DNA of 64,000 bases from Cytophagales bacterium (GCA_013299115.1 JAAFKA010000013.1:78170-142169), one strand, 5' to 3'; shown: positions 16,631 through 26,151, counted from the first letter of the stretch. The notes: generated by a model not told the origin, from the sequence alone. Translations and numbers: made by a program.

Positions 16631-18163
16631 TTAAGCCAATTTGGCAAATGCTTTGCCTATGTATTGAGCTATGTCGCCAGCAATAATTCCTTCTTTTGAG
16701 TAGTCGGCAGCAGCCAAATCTCCCGCCAGCCCATGTATATAGACGCCGAGCATACAAGCTTTGTCCGACTCATAGCCTTGTGCCAATAGACCTGTAAGCA
16801 AACCTGTTAAGACATCGCCACTACCTGCGGTTGCCATACCAGAGTTGCCTGTGATGTTTATCCAACAAGAATTATCAGGCAAACAAACAACAGCATGTGC
16901 TCCTTTGAGTATCATGCAAATGTCGTACTTGCGTGTGATGTGTTGCATCGCCACAATCCTATCAAAAGGGTTGATAGCCTTGCCAAACATTCTATCAAAT
17001 TCTTTGGGGTGTGGAGTCAAAATACTTTTCTTGGGTATTTGGAACAGGTAATTTCTATTTTCGGCTATGATATTGAGGGCATCGGCATCTATAACCAAAG
17101 GTTTATTGGCAGAGGCAAGCACCTTTAAAACTGCATTTCTGGTAGCTTCTGCTGTGCCAAGCCCGCAACCAATGCCAATGGATTTGTATTTATCGAGGTC
17201 TGGAAAAGTTACTGATATTTTGTCATTGCTTTCGTCTGCTCTTACTATGGCTTCGGGTACAGCTGTCTGCAATATATCACCGCCACCTTTTGGGGCTTGT
17301 ACCGTAACCATACCTGCTCCACTGCGGAGGTAACCTTTGGCTGCTAATACGGCTGCACCCATTTTACCTTCGCTACCTACAATAAGCAAACCATGCCCAA
17401 ATGTACCTTTATGTCCTCCTCTTGGACGAGGTTTATAGTTTTTTTTAATTAATTCGTCATCTATGGTGTGAAAATGTGCGTAGGCATCTTTGAGGTAAGT
17501 GGGGTGCAATCCTATGTCTATCAACTCCACTTTGCCCAAATAATCGAGGTTTTCGTCTATGAAGAAAGATACTTTGGGTGAGTGCAAAGCCAGCGTATAA
17601 TTTGCATAGATAATATGTTTTTGCCCTGCAATTTCGTTTCGTTCAGGAAACAAACCCGAAGGAATATCTATCGAAATAACGGGCATTTTTGCCTCATTGA
17701 TTTTGTCTATGGTTCTGCCTGAAACAGTTTTGGCGGGTTTATTTAGCCCTATACCAAAAATGGCATCGACACACAAATCGTATTTCCCCAAACTATCGGG
17801 AATGTCTTTATCTGCAAATATGTCTGAAAAAGTAAGTTTTTTATCTGATTTAGTATTCTTTAATTTGTCTAAGGCATAGCCAAATTCAGAGGTAACTTGG
17901 GGTGCTGCATAGACTATGTAAATGTGTATGTCGCAAATCTGGCGGAGATTGTAAGCCACGCAAAGCCCGTCTGCCCCGTTATTGCCTGTGCCACAAAAAA
18001 ATACTAATTTTTTGTTTTGAAGGTGGTACGGATTTCTATTGGAAAGTAGCCAATCACTAATCCCCAACGCAGCCCTTTCCATTAACTTTATAGGCGTGGT
18101 AGGCTCGTGTTGAATGGTGTATCGGTCTGCCTCGTTGAGTTCTGAAGAATAAAGAATTTTCAT
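16631..18163 (-). CDS. nnr: Bifunctional NAD(P)H-hydrate epimerase / ADP-dependent dehydratase
   Basis: A 510-aa two-domain metabolite-repair enzyme that restores damaged (hydrated) NADH and NADPH. The N-terminal epimerase (YjeF_N) domain covers about residues 1-215, with the GTGNNGADGLCVAY loop and DAIFGIGLNKP. The C-terminal ribokinase-like dehydratase domain covers about 235-505, with GHGLLIVGSEGKMGAAVLAA, TPHPKEFDRMFG and the nucleotide-binding loop NSGMATAGSGDVLTG. Both halves look complete, so the protein should carry out both steps. The DUF58 gene ends 8 bases upstream on the same strand, so they are probably cotranscribed. Confidence 0.95.
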   Translation of the reverse strand: MKILYSSELNEADRYTIQHEPTTPIKLMERAALGISDWLLSNRNPYHLQNKKLVFFCGTGNNGADGLCVAYNLRQICDIHIYIVYAAPQVTSEFGYALDKLKNTKSDKKLTFSDIFADKDIPDSLGKYDLCVDAIFGIGLNKPAKTVSGRTIDKINEAKMPVISIDIPSGLFPERNEIAGQKHIIYANYTLALHSPKVSFFIDENLDYLGKVELIDIGLHPTYLKDAYAHFHTIDDELIKKNYKPRPRGGHKGTFGHGLLIVGSEGKMGAAVLAAKGYLRSGAGMVTVQAPKGGGDILQTAVPEAIVRADESNDKISVTFPDLDKYKSIGIGCGLGTAEATRNAVLKVLASANKPLVIDADALNIIAENRNYLFQIPKKSILTPHPKEFDRMFGKAINPFDRIVAMQHITRKYDICMILKGAHAVVCLPDNSCWINITGNSGMATAGSGDVLTGLLTGLLAQGYESDKACMLGVYIHGLAGDLAAADYSKEGIIAGDIAQYIGKAFAKLA

Positions 18164-18171
18164 GGTCTTAG

Positions 18172-19506
18172 TTAAATCATGTTACGAGCTTTTAGCTCCA
18201 AGTATTTGTTTATGGTATTGACAGTTAGATTTTCAGGCGTAGTCAAAATAGAATGAATACCATATTTTGCTAACTCCTTGACTATCAACTTCTTTTCGTA
18301 AATAAATTTTTGTGCAATGGTTTTAATATAAATTTCTTCTGTTGTAACAGATTTTTGTTCCAACAGCTGGTGGATTTCTGTATTCTCAAAGAAAATAACC
18401 ACCAACAAATGCTGCTTGGCTATGTTTCTGAAATAAGGGAGTTGCCTTTCCAACGAGGCTAAACTTTCAAAATTGGTGTAAAGCAATACCAAACTTCTTT
18501 GTTTTACTTTGGTTCGCAAGTTAGTGAATAAGGCTTCATAATCCGACTCTTTGTAGGCTGTTTTTTGGTTGTATAGCACTTCCAAAATTTTGCTCATCTG
18601 CCCTGCCTGATTGCTGGCGGGCAAACTACTGTTTACTTTGGTGCTAAACGTAATAATTCCTGCCTTGTCCGATTTTTGAATGGCAATATTGGAAATTACT
18701 AAACTTGCATTGATAGCATAATCCAATAAAGTCATGCCCTCAAACGGCATTTTCATTGCCCTGCCTTTATCTAACACACTATATACTTGTTGCGACTTTT
18801 CGTCTTGGTATTGATTGACCATCAACGAATTTTTGCGTGCCGTTGCCGTCCAATTTAGTAGCCGAATATCATCGCCTTGCACATATTCACGCACTTGGTC
18901 GAACTCACGATTTTGTCCTATTTTGCGTATTTTTTTTACCCCTAATTCTATCAAATGGTTTGAAATGGCGTACAATTCATACTTACGCATTTGCAAATAC
19001 GAAGGATAAACAGGCACTGTTCTGCCTACTTCAAACTGAAAACGGCGAGCCACCAGCCCTAAGTTGTGGTGGACAAATACGTTTAAAGCCCCAAAACTGT
19101 ATTCACCTCTACGCACAGGTCGCAATGTATAACGCAATGTTTTTGCTTGGTTAGGCTGCAAAGTTTCGTTAAACAAAAAGTTTCTGTACTGAAACTGAAA
19201 CGGCGTTTCGTCTATGACTGCAATATTGGCTACAAAGTTATAATTATTTTGAATACTAAGCAAAATTTCGTTCTCATCTCCGTTAGATAATTTATCTGCA
19301 AAAATTCTTTGTCCTTTGATTTTGCTACCTTTGTGAGCATACAAAATCAATAAGTCTGCCAAGAACAACAGCACTAAGACCAACAAAAAAATTTTTGCTA
19401 TACTTTCCAAAAAAGGATTTACAAAACCGAAAATAAATAAAGCTATGACGGCTGCCAAAGCATAAAAAAAACGGTTTTGCAAGTATAAAGAACGGATAAA
19501 TTGCAT
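18172..19506 (-). CDS. DUF58 (von Willebrand A-like) membrane protein
   Basis: A 444-aa protein with two membrane segments at the N-terminus (about 12-50) and the DUF58 signature R-x6-FDQVREYVQGDDIRLLNWTATAR (about residues 205-230), followed by a vWA-like region with YSVLDKGRAM. DUF58 proteins usually work with a MoxR AAA ATPase and other vWA proteins in envelope or metalloprotein maturation. No moxR gene is present in this window, so the partner must be elsewhere. The nnr gene follows after 8 bases on the same strand. Confidence 0.9.
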   Translation of the reverse strand: MQFIRSLYLQNRFFYALAAVIALFIFGFVNPFLESIAKIFLLVLVLLFLADLLILYAHKGSKIKGQRIFADKLSNGDENEILLSIQNNYNFVANIAVIDETPFQFQYRNFLFNETLQPNQAKTLRYTLRPVRRGEYSFGALNVFVHHNLGLVARRFQFEVGRTVPVYPSYLQMRKYELYAISNHLIELGVKKIRKIGQNREFDQVREYVQGDDIRLLNWTATARKNSLMVNQYQDEKSQQVYSVLDKGRAMKMPFEGMTLLDYAINASLVISNIAIQKSDKAGIITFSTKVNSSLPASNQAGQMSKILEVLYNQKTAYKESDYEALFTNLRTKVKQRSLVLLYTNFESLASLERQLPYFRNIAKQHLLVVIFFENTEIHQLLEQKSVTTEEIYIKTIAQKFIYEKKLIVKELAKYGIHSILTTPENLTVNTINKYLELKARNMI

Positions 19507-19685
19507 TGAATAGCTTAACTTATTGACAATTTATAAAGATTTACGAATTTATTAGCAAACTATGTTATAAATTTAGAAAATATTGCGTAAATTAAAGTCC
19601 TTTTTCGAGTTTAGCAAATATTTTTTGTCTATACAGAAAAAAAATTGAAAAAAGTAGCAGCATTTTTGCCAAAATATAAAACAAT

Positions 19686-19718
19686 AACCTCACAAAGGTT
19701 TAAAATATTTGTGGGGTT
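19686..19718. terminator. Hairpin upstream of cdd
   Basis: AACCTCACAAA (19686-19696) pairs with TTTGTGGGGTT (19708-19718) with one G-T pair. It lies in the 263-base region between the divergent DUF58 and cdd genes. A TATTTTTG -7-like box for cdd follows at 19727-19734. Attenuation or a relic terminator are both possible. Confidence 0.5.
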
Positions 19719-19769
19719 TGGAAAAATATTTTTGCAAACAAGTTTAAAAAGTCTAAATCATCAAAATAA

Positions 19770-20276
19770 ATGATAAATACCCTCACCATTCGCACTGTTA
19801 TCAATGTCTATGACCATGCTAACGAGTTGCCCGCCGATGAGCAAGAGCTATTGGTAAAAGCCAAAGCTGCTTGTGCAAGTGCGTATGCACCCTATTCGGG
19901 TTTTCACGTAGGGGCAGCTATTTTGCTTGACGATGGCACGATTGTAACAGGGAGCAACCAAGAAAATCTGGCTTATCCTTCGGGTTTATGTGCCGAAAGA
20001 ACAGCCATTTATTACACAGGGGCAAATTATGCGGGTCGTATCATCAAAAAAATTGCGGTGGCTGCCTACAAACCTGCGGCGGCTCAATTTATGCCCGCCA
20101 ATCCTTGTGGGGCTTGCCGCCAAGCTATGGTGGAGTATGAAAACAAGCAAGAACAGCAAATCAAAATCATTTTGGCGGGCGAAAATGACAAGATTTATGT
20201 AGCCGACTCCATAGAAGCCTTGCTGCCTTTGCAGTTTAAAGCAAAACATTTGGGGATAGTAAATAGCCCGCAGTAA
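19770..20276 (+). CDS. cdd: Cytidine deaminase
   Basis: A 168-aa homotetramer-type enzyme converting cytidine and deoxycytidine to uridines in pyrimidine salvage. The zinc site is complete: Cys74 and the proton shuttle Glu76 in CAERTA, and Cys113 and Cys116 in PCGACRQ. The substrate loop YAPYSGFHVGAA and the NQENLAYPSG segment are also intact. About 25 residues precede the usual family start. The TPR gene at 20299 follows after 22 bases on the same strand, so the two may be cotranscribed. Confidence 0.95.
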   Translation: MINTLTIRTVINVYDHANELPADEQELLVKAKAACASAYAPYSGFHVGAAILLDDGTIVTGSNQENLAYPSGLCAERTAIYYTGANYAGRIIKKIAVAAYKPAAAQFMPANPCGACRQAMVEYENKQEQQIKIILAGENDKIYVADSIEALLPLQFKAKHLGIVNSPQ

Positions 20277-20298
20277 AGTACCAAAGATAAAAATAACT

Positions 20299-21546
20299 AT
20301 GACAAAAATAAAATTTTTGCTTTTGTGTTTTGTGTGGTTGGCGTTAGGAATTTGTTGGCAAACAGGGCAAGCACAAAGCACCACCGAAGATACACTAAAA
20401 ATAATAGACCAGACCAATCAAAATGTGCGGGCAGACATTTTGATTAACGATATTTTGGTGCAAAACGAATGTACGGAAGCCGTCAATGCCCTTTACAATT
20501 TTAAGTTTGAGCAAGCCGACATGGGTTTTCGGTGGCTCAAATTTAAGCACCCTACACACCCCTTGAGCTATTTTTTGCTCGGCTTGTGCGAATGGTGGAA
20601 AATTATGCCCAATGTAGAAAATACGCAATATGATGACAAGTTTTTGCATTATATGGACACCACCATTATTTTAGCAAAAGACATTTACAAAAAAGACGAA
20701 ACCAACTACGAGGCAAAATTCTTTTTGGCAGCAGCCTACGGATTTAAAGGCAGGCTACACGCCGAAAGAAAACACTGGACAAAGGCAACCTTAGCCTCTC
20801 GAAATGCCTTAGAATTTCTAAAAAAAGGTCGTACTCCCAACGAACTTAGTCCTGAATTTTTGTTTGGCGATGCTCTCTACAATTATTATGCGGTTTGGAT
20901 TGCAGACAACTACAAGTTTTTGCGACCTATTATTTCCTTGTTTCCAAAGGGAAATAAAGAGTTGGGTATGCAGCAGTTAGACAAAGTTACTCGATATGCT
21001 TTCTACACACGCACAGAGGCACAGTATTTCCTGATGCGGATTTACGCCAACGAGGAGGGGAACTTATCGAAAGCCTACCCCATAGCCGAATATTTGGCTA
21101 AAACTTTTCCTGATAATGCCTATTTTGAACGAAACTACGCCAGATTATCTTACGAAATGGGCAAACTGACTGAAGCAGAAAAAGCATCGAGAAGTATTTT
21201 GGACAAGGTGCAGAAAAAAATGGTGGGCTACGAAGGCACAAGTGGACGTTATGCTGCGTTTTATTTGGGTTATATGTACCTCTACAATTACAGAGATAAA
21301 GAAAAAGCAAAAGAATATTTGTTGCAAGTCAATGAATTTTCTAAGCAAACCAATTCATTGGAGGCAGGTTATAATATTTATTCTTTGCTCTACCAATTCA
21401 GAATAGCTAAAGAAGAAAGCAAAAAAGAAGTTGCGATTGCCCTCTGCGAACAAATTACAGACCTTGCCGAAAAAAATCAAGCTGCCTACAAAGAGGCAAA
21501 AGAATACTTGAAACTAAACAAGAAAAAGAAATTTTTATTTTGGTAG
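20299..21546 (+). CDS. Periplasmic tetratricopeptide-repeat-like protein
   Basis: A 415-aa protein with a clear signal peptide (FLLLCFVWLALGICWQTGQAQ, cleavage near residue 26) and an all-helical body of TPR-like repeats. Typical TPR positions appear in NYEAKFFLAAAYGFKGRLHAER, AQYFLMRIYANEEGNLSKAYPIAEYL and ARLSYEMGKLTEAEKASRSIL. No catalytic motif is visible. Similar uncharacterised TPR proteins are widespread in Bacteroidota; a scaffold role in the envelope is likely. It follows cdd by 22 bases. The C-terminus is unusually Lys-rich. Confidence 0.75.
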   Translation: MTKIKFLLLCFVWLALGICWQTGQAQSTTEDTLKIIDQTNQNVRADILINDILVQNECTEAVNALYNFKFEQADMGFRWLKFKHPTHPLSYFLLGLCEWWKIMPNVENTQYDDKFLHYMDTTIILAKDIYKKDETNYEAKFFLAAAYGFKGRLHAERKHWTKATLASRNALEFLKKGRTPNELSPEFLFGDALYNYYAVWIADNYKFLRPIISLFPKGNKELGMQQLDKVTRYAFYTRTEAQYFLMRIYANEEGNLSKAYPIAEYLAKTFPDNAYFERNYARLSYEMGKLTEAEKASRSILDKVQKKMVGYEGTSGRYAAFYLGYMYLYNYRDKEKAKEYLLQVNEFSKQTNSLEAGYNIYSLLYQFRIAKEESKKEVAIALCEQITDLAEKNQAAYKEAKEYLKLNKKKKFLFW

Positions 21547-21617
21547 CGTATTTAGAGTGTAAACAAAACAGTTTATCAATTACTACTAAAAAAGTATAGT
21601 AAAAGACTAAAAAAATA

Positions 21618-21708
21618 GGTAGTGCCACAGATGTAATGCTCAGAACTAACATTTCTTAAAGAAATGTTAGTTCTAAGGTAGTTACAGCATAACTTGTATG
21701 GCACTACC
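21618..21708. mobile_element. MITE-like element, GGTAGTGCCACA family, complete copy 1
   Basis: A 91-bp element with inverted ends GGTAGTGCCA (21618) and TGGCACTACC (21699-21708). Inside it lies a perfect hairpin with 15-bp arms (AGAACTAACATTTCT, 21642-21674). The same left end and core recur at 22548, and the same ends at 60802 and 61009. It encodes nothing. Confidence 0.75.
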
Positions 21709-21732
21709 AAAAAATATACTAAAAGCAGGGAA

Positions 21733-21821
21733 TGTCCGAAAATTCAAAAATTTAGAATTTTATAAAATATAATTTATTGAAAATCAATTATTTATATTTT
21801 TTATTTTTTGACTTTCGGACA
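21733..21821. repeat. 89-bp AT-rich element with TGTCCGAAA inverted ends
   Basis: TGTCCGAAA (21733-21741) and TTTCGGACA (21813-21821) flank a very AT-rich core. It is packed between two copies of the GGTAGTGCCACA family. No coding potential was seen. Confidence 0.6.
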
Positions 21822-21833
21822 GTCTCAAAAAAT

Positions 21834-21881
21834 GGTAGTGCCACAAACGCAATGCGCAGGGTTACAATTATGCAATTTGCA
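21834..21881. repeat. GGTAGTGCCACA family, left end only (copy 2)
   Basis: GGTAGTGCCACAAACGCAAT begins at 21834, 25 bases past a complete copy's neighbour, and runs into the frr stop region without the matching right end. It is probably a truncated copy. Confidence 0.5.
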
Positions 21882-22442
21882 TTAAATAGTCAAAATATCT
21901 TTCTCTTTTTCCACCAAAACATCATCTAATTTTTTGATGTAGTTGTCGGTAATGGTCTGCACTTTGGCTTCGGCTGCTTTGATGGCATCTTCGGCTGCTC
22001 CGTCTTTGAGGAGTTTTTTCAACGACTCGTTGGTGTCTTTTCTGATGGCACGCACCCTTACTTTGCCCGCCTCTACCTCGTTTTTCGACTGTTTCACAAG
22101 GTCTTTACGTCTTTCTTCGGTCAAGGGCGGAAAGTTTAGTCGCACCAATTCGCCATCATTTTGCGGATTAATGTTCAAATCACTTGCCTTTATTGCTTTT
22201 TCTATCTCCGAAAGCATAGCTTTTTCCCAAGGTTTAATCACAATGGTTCGGGCGTCAGGCGTATTGACATTGGCAACTTGGGCTATGGGCGTGGGTGTGC
22301 CATAATAGTTTACCATCAACCCATCGAGCATAGAAGGCATTGCCTTGCCAGCACGAATTTTAGACAATTCGTGTGAGGTGTGTTTGAGGGCTTTTTCCAT
22401 CGAGTCTTTGGTGTCATCGATGTATAAATTAATTTCTTCCAT
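21882..22442 (-). CDS. frr: Ribosome recycling factor
   Basis: A 186-aa RRF that, with EF-G, splits the post-termination ribosome. Complete family pattern: HELSKIRAGKAMPSMLDGLMVNYYGTPTPI spread over residues 25-54, VNTPDARTIVIKPWEKAMLSEIEKAI, and the hinge and helix III region LPPLTEERRKDLVKQ-like (here FPPLTEERRKDLVKQSK). The gene stands alone and not next to pyrH, its common neighbour. It is bracketed by two partial copies of the GGTAGTGCCACA repeat family. Confidence 0.97.
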   Translation of the reverse strand: MEEINLYIDDTKDSMEKALKHTSHELSKIRAGKAMPSMLDGLMVNYYGTPTPIAQVANVNTPDARTIVIKPWEKAMLSEIEKAIKASDLNINPQNDGELVRLNFPPLTEERRKDLVKQSKNEVEAGKVRVRAIRKDTNESLKKLLKDGAAEDAIKAAEAKVQTITDNYIKKLDDVLVEKEKDILTI

Positions 22443-22547
22443 AATATTGTAAGTAGTTGTAAATTTTTAATTGTAAGTTCTGAATTTGGCAATTTTAAAA
22501 CAAAAAATTAGACAAATTTTTTACCACACAAATCTATAAAATTTTCG

Positions 22548-22606
22548 GGTAGTGCCACAGATGCAATACTCAGAACTAACATTTCTCAAAGAAATGTTAG
22601 TTCTAA
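22548..22606. repeat. GGTAGTGCCACA family, left end and core (copy 3)
   Basis: Same left end as copy 1, then the same core hairpin (AGAACTAACATTTCT, arms 22572-22586 and 22590-22604). The right end is missing; the purA stop codon follows at 22612. Confidence 0.7.
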
Positions 22607-22611
22607 GGTTT

Positions 22612-23904
22612 TTACTTCATCAGCGTATCTGCCCTATTTGGGCTATACGAAAACAGCGTAACAGGCACGTCTAAACTTTCCTCCACAAAAGCTATGTATG
22701 CAGCCAAAGCTGGGGGCAAGTCGGCAAAAGATTTGAGGTTTTGCAAATCACAATTCCAGCCTTTGAAAGTTTTATAAACAGGTTCAATCACTACATCTGT
22801 GATTTCGAAAGGCATTTGCTCTGTCAAAGTTCCATCGGGTAGTTTGTAATGCGTACAGATTTTGATTTCCTCAAAAGAGTTGAGTACGTCTGCCTTCATC
22901 ATAAAAAGTTGCGTTACGCCGTTGAGCATAATGGCATATTTGAGTGCGGGCAAATCTAACCAACCGCAACGTCTGGCTCTGCCTGTGGTAGCCCCAAATT
23001 CATTGCCTATTTTGCGTAGTTTTTCGCCTGTTTCGTCTGCCAATTCTGTTGGGAAGGGACCTCCGCCAACTCTGGTAGAATAGGCTTTTAAAATTCCAAA
23101 GACTTCGCCCACTTTTTTGGGAGCTACGCCCAAGCCTGTGCAGGCACCTGCTACGGTGGTGTTGGAACTTGTAACAAAGGGATAAGACCCAAAATCTATG
23201 TCTAACAAAGACCCTTGCGCACCTTCTGCCAAAACTTTTTTGCCCTGTTGCAAATAGCTGTTTACCAAATATTCACTGTCGGCTAAGGTCAATTTTTTTA
23301 AGGACTCAATGGCAGCAAAAAAATCTGTTTCCATTGCCTCCAAATCGTAATTCATACCATTTGACAAAGTGCCTTGCAAGGGAAATTGGTAAAAAGACAA
23401 CCAAGCCAAATGTTTTTCCTTTATTTTGGCGTATTTATCTGCAAAATCAGTTTGCAAAATATCTCCTACTCTTAGCCCTGTCCGTCCTATTTTGTCTTGA
23501 TAGGCGGGGCTGATTCCTTTGAGTGTAGAGCCAATTTTTTTATCACCTTTTGCTTTTTCGGAGGCAGCATCGAGCAGGCGGTGCGTAGGCAAGATGAGTT
23601 GGGCTTTTTTAGAAACGACCAATCTTTTTTGTAAGTCTAAGCCCATATTGACCAGAGCCAAAATTTCTTTGTTGAAAATAACAGGGTCTAACACTACGCC
23701 ATTGCCTATGAGATTGAGCAGTTTTTCTCTAAAAATACCCGAAGGAATTTGGTGTAAAACGTGCTTTGTATTTTCGAAGTGCAGGGTGTGTCCTGCATTG
23801 GGTCCACCCTGAAAACGTGCTATCAGGTCGTATTTGGGTGCTAAAAAATCTACTACTTTGCCCTTGCCCTCGTCGCCCCATTGCAAACCAAGTAAAATAT
23901 CCAT
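22612..23904 (-). CDS. purA: Adenylosuccinate synthetase
   Basis: Started at the ATG at 23904, the protein is 430 aa, the family's usual length; the longer frame would add 18 non-conserved residues. PurA makes adenylosuccinate from IMP, Asp and GTP in AMP synthesis. The GTP-binding start MDILLGLQWGDEGKGKVVD (catalytic Asp and the GDEGKGK loop), the RFQGGPNAGHT segment with the catalytic His, the IGRTGLRVGD segment and GATTGRARRCGWLD are all intact. The 3' end abuts a truncated dispersed repeat. It is upstream of frr on the same strand but with a ~170-base repeat-filled gap. Confidence 0.97.
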   Translation of the reverse strand: MDILLGLQWGDEGKGKVVDFLAPKYDLIARFQGGPNAGHTLHFENTKHVLHQIPSGIFREKLLNLIGNGVVLDPVIFNKEILALVNMGLDLQKRLVVSKKAQLILPTHRLLDAASEKAKGDKKIGSTLKGISPAYQDKIGRTGLRVGDILQTDFADKYAKIKEKHLAWLSFYQFPLQGTLSNGMNYDLEAMETDFFAAIESLKKLTLADSEYLVNSYLQQGKKVLAEGAQGSLLDIDFGSYPFVTSSNTTVAGACTGLGVAPKKVGEVFGILKAYSTRVGGGPFPTELADETGEKLRKIGNEFGATTGRARRCGWLDLPALKYAIMLNGVTQLFMMKADVLNSFEEIKICTHYKLPDGTLTEQMPFEITDVVIEPVYKTFKGWNCDLQNLKSFADLPPALAAYIAFVEESLDVPVTLFSYSPNRADTLMK

Positions 23905-24014
23905 TGTCTTTTGCGGTCTTTTGCGTGTGCTGTGTGAAAACTGCCTGAAAATTAGCACAAAAAAATTAATTGCTTGCTATTTGGAAGGAAAAATAAAAGA
24001 ATCAGGCAATCTTT

Positions 24015-25007
24015 TTAACTAAACTTTAATTGATGGTTTACAGAAATTTTTGATTTTTTTCCATTGATACTTGTTGACCCCAGATGATTGCCTTCCTTTT
24101 TGCTTATATTCGTATTATGAAATTCAAAATCACCATGCAAAGTGTCCATTGATAAATGCTTTACACTACCTGTTGCTTTATTTCGTGGCTTGAATACAAG
24201 TCTATTATTTTTAGATTTTAGGTAAGTATCAAGTTGCCAACCATTAATTAAGGCTACTTTTTCGCCTAATAGTTGCTTTTCGTTATGCTCTTGTGTATAA
24301 GTTTCAGGCGAATATTTTTTTCCATCATGCTTAACCTCTGTATAAGCATCTAAAAATAAATTAGATAAATCCTTTAATGGAAGTGCATTTGTATCATCTA
24401 TTTTCCAATGGCTAAAATCAAAATCTGTTTTGGGTTTGACGATTTCAACTTTTGACACCAATTTATCAAAAACTTTTTTGTCATCTACAATACTTTGCAC
24501 AACTGCATATAAATAAAAATTTTGTATATCAGACAAATCCTCTATACTTTTTAGGGCTATAAGAGTTACTTTTTGATTATTTGTATCCTCTCTCAATATA
24601 TGAATATTACCATAACGAGTATCACACTCAGCAGAAATATCAATTACAAAAAATAATTCATCAGGATTTAAGAATTTTCTTTTAGCACATTCTGCAATAG
24701 AAGTTTGATTTATGGGGTCTTGATTTGAAAGAGATAAGGGCGAAAAATAATTGATGCTTGGCTTTTGCTTACTATGTTCTTCCCAATCAACAAAACACCT
24801 TGTTAGCGGGGTATCAAACATAGCATTTATTTTTGTGTTCAAATCTGAATTTCCCTCGTTCAAAATAAGTAAATCTTCTTGAATAGTAAGCCATTTATTC
24901 ATAGAAACAAGTACCTCTTGATTTTGCTCATCAAGAATATCGTATAAATCAAGCAGAAAAGCATTTTTATTTTCTGAAAAACTTCTATCATTTAGGAATA
25001 TTTGCAT
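24015..25007 (-). CDS. Unknown protein, third gene of the DUF262-ATPase operon
   Basis: Started at the ATG at 25007 (MQIFLNDRSF) the protein is 330 aa and overlaps the ATPase gene by 20 bases; a start at 25067 would add 20 Lys/Asn-rich residues. I do not recognise the family. Visible are a helical N-terminal half with a conserved-looking NKWLTIQEDLLIL segment, FVDWEEHSKQKPSINYFSP (about 92-110), a strand-rich middle (ELFFVIDISAECDTRYGNIHIL), and a polar His/Asn-rich C-terminus (HGDFEFHNTNISKKEGNH). No nuclease, TOPRIM or membrane motif stands out. As last gene of a three-gene operon with a DNA- or nucleotide-acting pair, it is a candidate effector or target sensor. Confidence 0.7.
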   Translation of the reverse strand: MQIFLNDRSFSENKNAFLLDLYDILDEQNQEVLVSMNKWLTIQEDLLILNEGNSDLNTKINAMFDTPLTRCFVDWEEHSKQKPSINYFSPLSLSNQDPINQTSIAECAKRKFLNPDELFFVIDISAECDTRYGNIHILREDTNNQKVTLIALKSIEDLSDIQNFYLYAVVQSIVDDKKVFDKLVSKVEIVKPKTDFDFSHWKIDDTNALPLKDLSNLFLDAYTEVKHDGKKYSPETYTQEHNEKQLLGEKVALINGWQLDTYLKSKNNRLVFKPRNKATGSVKHLSMDTLHGDFEFHNTNISKKEGNHLGSTSINGKKSKISVNHQLKFS

Positions 25008-26151
25008 TTTTCTTTTTTTCCTTAAAAAGTTGATTAACATCGAGGTTATATTGTTGGAAAAAATCATCTTCCCATTCCTGAATAAAACCGTCGTCTTGTA
25101 AGATAATTTCTTTTACTATGCTGTTGGGTGCTAACAAATTACGTTTGAAGAAAAATATTTTTGCTTTTTCTAAATCTAATATTTTCTTGGCAACAGCTAA
25201 ACGAGTTCCGTTAAATATATGTTCACTATGTGTTTCACAAAAAATCTGTACGCCATTTTGTGCAGCCAAACATAGTAGTTCGGCAAGTTTAGACTGCCCT
25301 TTTGGGTGGAGGTGAGATTCTGGGTTTTCGATGATAAGTAAATCTCCTTTTTCTGCGGTTAGCAAAGCTAAGATTACAGAAAAAACATAACTCACACCAA
25401 AACCTATATTTTTAGGTTTAAAATCAATGGTTGTATCTTCTATTTGGCTTTCATTGAGAAAACGGAACTTATATTCAACAACTATTTTTGTGCTATCATT
25501 TTCGTCATAATCAGCCTCTACCATAATATTAGGACTAATTTCACTCAACCAAGCATTCATTTGGTCTTTGATTAAATTAGAAGTAGCCTTAGAATGTTTT
25601 AGACTTTCATATAAAATTGGTGTTAGCCTATTTTTTACAAAATACTGCCAAGCATATTCGCCTGTTTTGCCAAAATCTTTATTTTCAAGTTTTTTATTAT
25701 CTGTACTATATCTGCCTTCATCACTTATTCTTTCTGCTTTTAGGTATTGGAATTTTTTAGGAGAAAAAATGGCTTCTTGTTTCGTATCTGCTTTTAAGAC
25801 AGAGCTTTTAATTGAAAGTTGCGTATTATCTTTATTACTTTCAGAATAACCAAAAGTTTCAATATTTATCTTCTGTTCTTTAACATCAAAGATAAATTTA
25901 ATAGAATTTTCTTCTTTAAATAAACAGAAAATTGCATCTTTATATGTACCAATATCTATATATTCTCCTTTCAGGTTTAGATACTTTTCTTTTTTTGATA
26001 GTGTATCAGAAGATTGCCTAAGCAAAAGCAAACTTTGAATTACAGAAGATTTACCCATACCATTTAAACCCGTCAAAATGTTTAAATTGGCACAGTTTAT
26101 TTCAATATCTTTTAAAGATTTGAAGTTTTTTATATGTATATAATTTATCAT
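24988..26151 (-). CDS. AAA ATPase (SMC/OLD-like) with DUF3696-like C-terminus
   Basis: A 387-aa ATPase of the RecF/SMC-like group. It begins INYIHIKNFKSLKDIEI, has Walker A GLNGMGKS at 28-35, an ABC-signature-like GFGVSYVFSV (about 251-260), Walker B DLLIIENPESHLHP at 270-283, and the switch ETHSEHIF at 306-313. The last ~50 residues (ILQDDGFIQEWEDDFFQQYN) resemble DUF3696. No TOPRIM nuclease follows, unlike true OLD proteins. ATPases of this kind are the motor or sensor of many phage-defence systems. The start overlaps the stop of the DUF262 gene by four bases (ATGA), and its end overlaps the third gene, so translation is coupled. Confidence 0.9.
   Translation of the reverse strand: MINYIHIKNFKSLKDIEINCANLNILTGLNGMGKSSVIQSLLLLRQSSDTLSKKEKYLNLKGEYIDIGTYKDAIFCLFKEENSIKFIFDVKEQKINIETFGYSESNKDNTQLSIKSSVLKADTKQEAIFSPKKFQYLKAERISDEGRYSTDNKKLENKDFGKTGEYAWQYFVKNRLTPILYESLKHSKATSNLIKDQMNAWLSEISPNIMVEADYDENDSTKIVVEYKFRFLNESQIEDTTIDFKPKNIGFGVSYVFSVILALLTAEKGDLLIIENPESHLHPKGQSKLAELLCLAAQNGVQIFCETHSEHIFNGTRLAVAKKILDLEKAKIFFFKRNLLAPNSIVKEIILQDDGFIQEWEDDFFQQYNLDVNQLFKEKKKNANIPK

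Noticed and set aside
24988..26151. OLD-family nuclease (Gabija or retron-type)
   Set aside because: No TOPRIM domain follows the ATPase domain; the C-terminus is short and DUF3696-like.
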